The translations under genes and the position numbers were made by a program. From an uncultured Collinsella sp. (GTDB taxonomy: Bacteria; Actinomycetota; Coriobacteriia; Coriobacteriales; Coriobacteriaceae), in contig UQMO01000061.1 of the NCBI GenBank assembly GCA_900542125.1, positions 1-14,351 of the forward strand: a stretch of DNA of 14,351 nt. The letters are read 5' to 3'. Position 1 is the first letter of the stretch, and each line of letters opens with the position of its first letter. Below, piece by piece: positions 13,630 to 14,351 of this stretch. Under the pieces are notes generated by a model, which worked only from the letters and a program-made list of their open reading frames with translations, did not search any database and was not told the origin of the DNA.

Positions 13630-14058
13630 GTGCACGAGCTCGGAATCGTCTATCACATCATTCGCGATGTCGAGAATGTGGCGCGCGCTCATGGCGTGCG
13701 TCGCGTTTCGAGCGTGACGTTGCTACTGGGCGAGGTCTCGGGCGTCGTTCCCGACTTGCTGCTCGACGCTTGGCGCTGGGCAGCAGATAAAAAGCCTATC
13801 GCGCAGGGCGCGGAGCTTATCGTGGAGCCCGTCGAGGCCGTGACACATTGCGAGGCGTGCGGCTGCGACTACGCGACGGTCGAGCACGGCAAGACCTGTC
13901 CCCATTGCGGTAGCGGCGAGACCTATTTGCTGCAGGGCCAAGAGGTAATGATCAAACAGATCGAGACTCCCGACGAGGACCCGGCAGACGCTGCTCCTGA
14001 CGGCCTCTCCGACGCACCCGATGCCGTCGACGCCGCCAACCCACTCCACATCGCCTAA
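13630..14058 (+). CDS. hypA: Hydrogenase maturation nickel metallochaperone HypA
   Basis: HypA delivers nickel, together with HypB, to the large subunit of [NiFe]-hydrogenase. The protein starts MHELGIV, the conserved N-terminal nickel-binding motif (H2 and the adjacent E3). Residues 74-93 form the structural zinc site CEACG...CPHC (C74, C77, C90, C93), with an extra cysteine at 79. At 142 residues it is longer than the usual ~115-120 because of an acidic Asp/Ala/Pro-rich C-terminal tail of about 30 residues, probably disordered. The start is GTG at 13630, with AAGGA 7 bases upstream; the MHEL motif fixes the choice. It lies 194 bases after the flavoprotein gene on the same strand with no T-tailed terminator between, so readthrough is possible. 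No hypB or hydrogenase structural gene is inside the window. A [NiFe]-hydrogenase elsewhere in the genome is expected. Confidence 0.95.
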   Translation: MHELGIVYHIIRDVENVARAHGVRRVSSVTLLLGEVSGVVPDLLLDAWRWAADKKPIAQGAELIVEPVEAVTHCEACGCDYATVEHGKTCPHCGSGETYLLQGQEVMIKQIETPDEDPADAAPDGLSDAPDAVDAANPLHIA

Positions 14059-14351
14059 CATCCAATGACTGCATGGGCTAGAGTTCTAAACATATTTGCT
14101 TCGGTTAGTCAAGTCATGTCTGTTTAAACAAAATGGCGGCACGCAGGCGCATTGGGATCCACCTAAAAGCGGTTTTAACGAACAGTGCGCCTGTATATGT
14201 CTTTGGAAACAATCGGCAAATCACGTTTTATCAGGCAATGAGCTGTAAACCAGCAATGTAATCAATTTGTAACAAACTTAGACGTTTAAACAAATAGGTT
14301 GATTTTCAATCTCAACGCAACAGCCTGAACGGACCCCGCGTTTCCGCAGCT
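14059..14351. other. AT-rich noncoding end of the window
   Basis: GC content drops sharply after hypA and no reading frame looks coding. Visible structure: the palindrome TGTTTAAACA (14121-14130) and a second GTTTAAAC (14284-14291), both followed by AAA; an 8-bp inverted repeat CAGGCGCA (14144-14151) with TGCGCCTG (14186-14193); and TTGATTTTCAA near 14300 within GTTGA-N9-TCAAC. The composition suggests a promoter region for a gene beyond the window or recently gained DNA. No T-tailed terminator for hypA was found. Confidence 0.55.

Noticed and set aside
14144..14193. Inverted repeat CAGGCGCA/TGCGCCTG as a hypA terminator
   Set aside because: The loop is 34 bases and no T run follows, so it does not meet the form of an intrinsic terminator.

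Overview
The window is chromosomal DNA from a high-GC bacterium, most likely a gut actinobacterium of the class Coriobacteriia and quite possibly Collinsella. Three things suggest this: strongly GC-biased third codon positions, the protein styles (an actinobacterial-type ClpB, a Trp-rich DUF5692-like membrane protein, a GltD-like iron-sulfur flavoprotein beside hypA), and noncoding stretches full of short palindromic repeats. This is judged from sequence character and memory; no database was searched.

Layout. An intrinsic terminator (1-39) closes an upstream gene, followed by a spacer with a 27/28-bp periodic GGGGAC motif. An aconitase-superfamily hydratase (353-2653, +) comes next. Its 3' flank (2654-3065) is a cluster of strong inverted repeats and a terminator. 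A low-GC gene for a small membrane-anchored protein (3066-3713, -) lies between two diverged copies of a ~78-bp repeat (2793-2871 and 3857-3933). clpB (4073-6700, +) follows, with a 5' leader that can fold over its own ribosome-binding site and a strong terminator behind it. A 57-residue acidic/proline-rich ORF (6831-7004, +) runs tail to tail into a large single-pass membrane protein (7001-8497, -); their stop codons share one CTAG.

The second half looks like one regulatory and redox neighbourhood. A tetR-family gene (9806-10468, -) and a nine-helix DUF5692-like membrane protein (8735-9742, -) form a two-gene operon ending in a clear terminator (8629-8667). Divergent from it is a 925-residue protein with several iron-sulfur sites and a GltD-like FAD/NAD(P)H core (10658-13435, +). 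Between the two start codons lie two near-identical 15-bp operators, TTGAC(G/A)-N3-(C/T)GTCAA, centred 23 bp apart, which fit a TetR-type repressor of the divergent pair. Downstream is hypA (13630-14058, +), the nickel chaperone for [NiFe]-hydrogenase maturation. Its leader can fold into a long rod whose basal helix competes with a hairpin abutting the hypA ribosome-binding site. The last ~290 bases are AT-rich and noncoding.

Most interesting: the repressor/membrane protein/flavoprotein unit with its paired operators, the candidate regulatory RNA before hypA, the candidate thermosensor-like leader of clpB, and the repeat-flanked orphan gene. No CRISPR array, tRNA, rRNA or intact transposase was seen.
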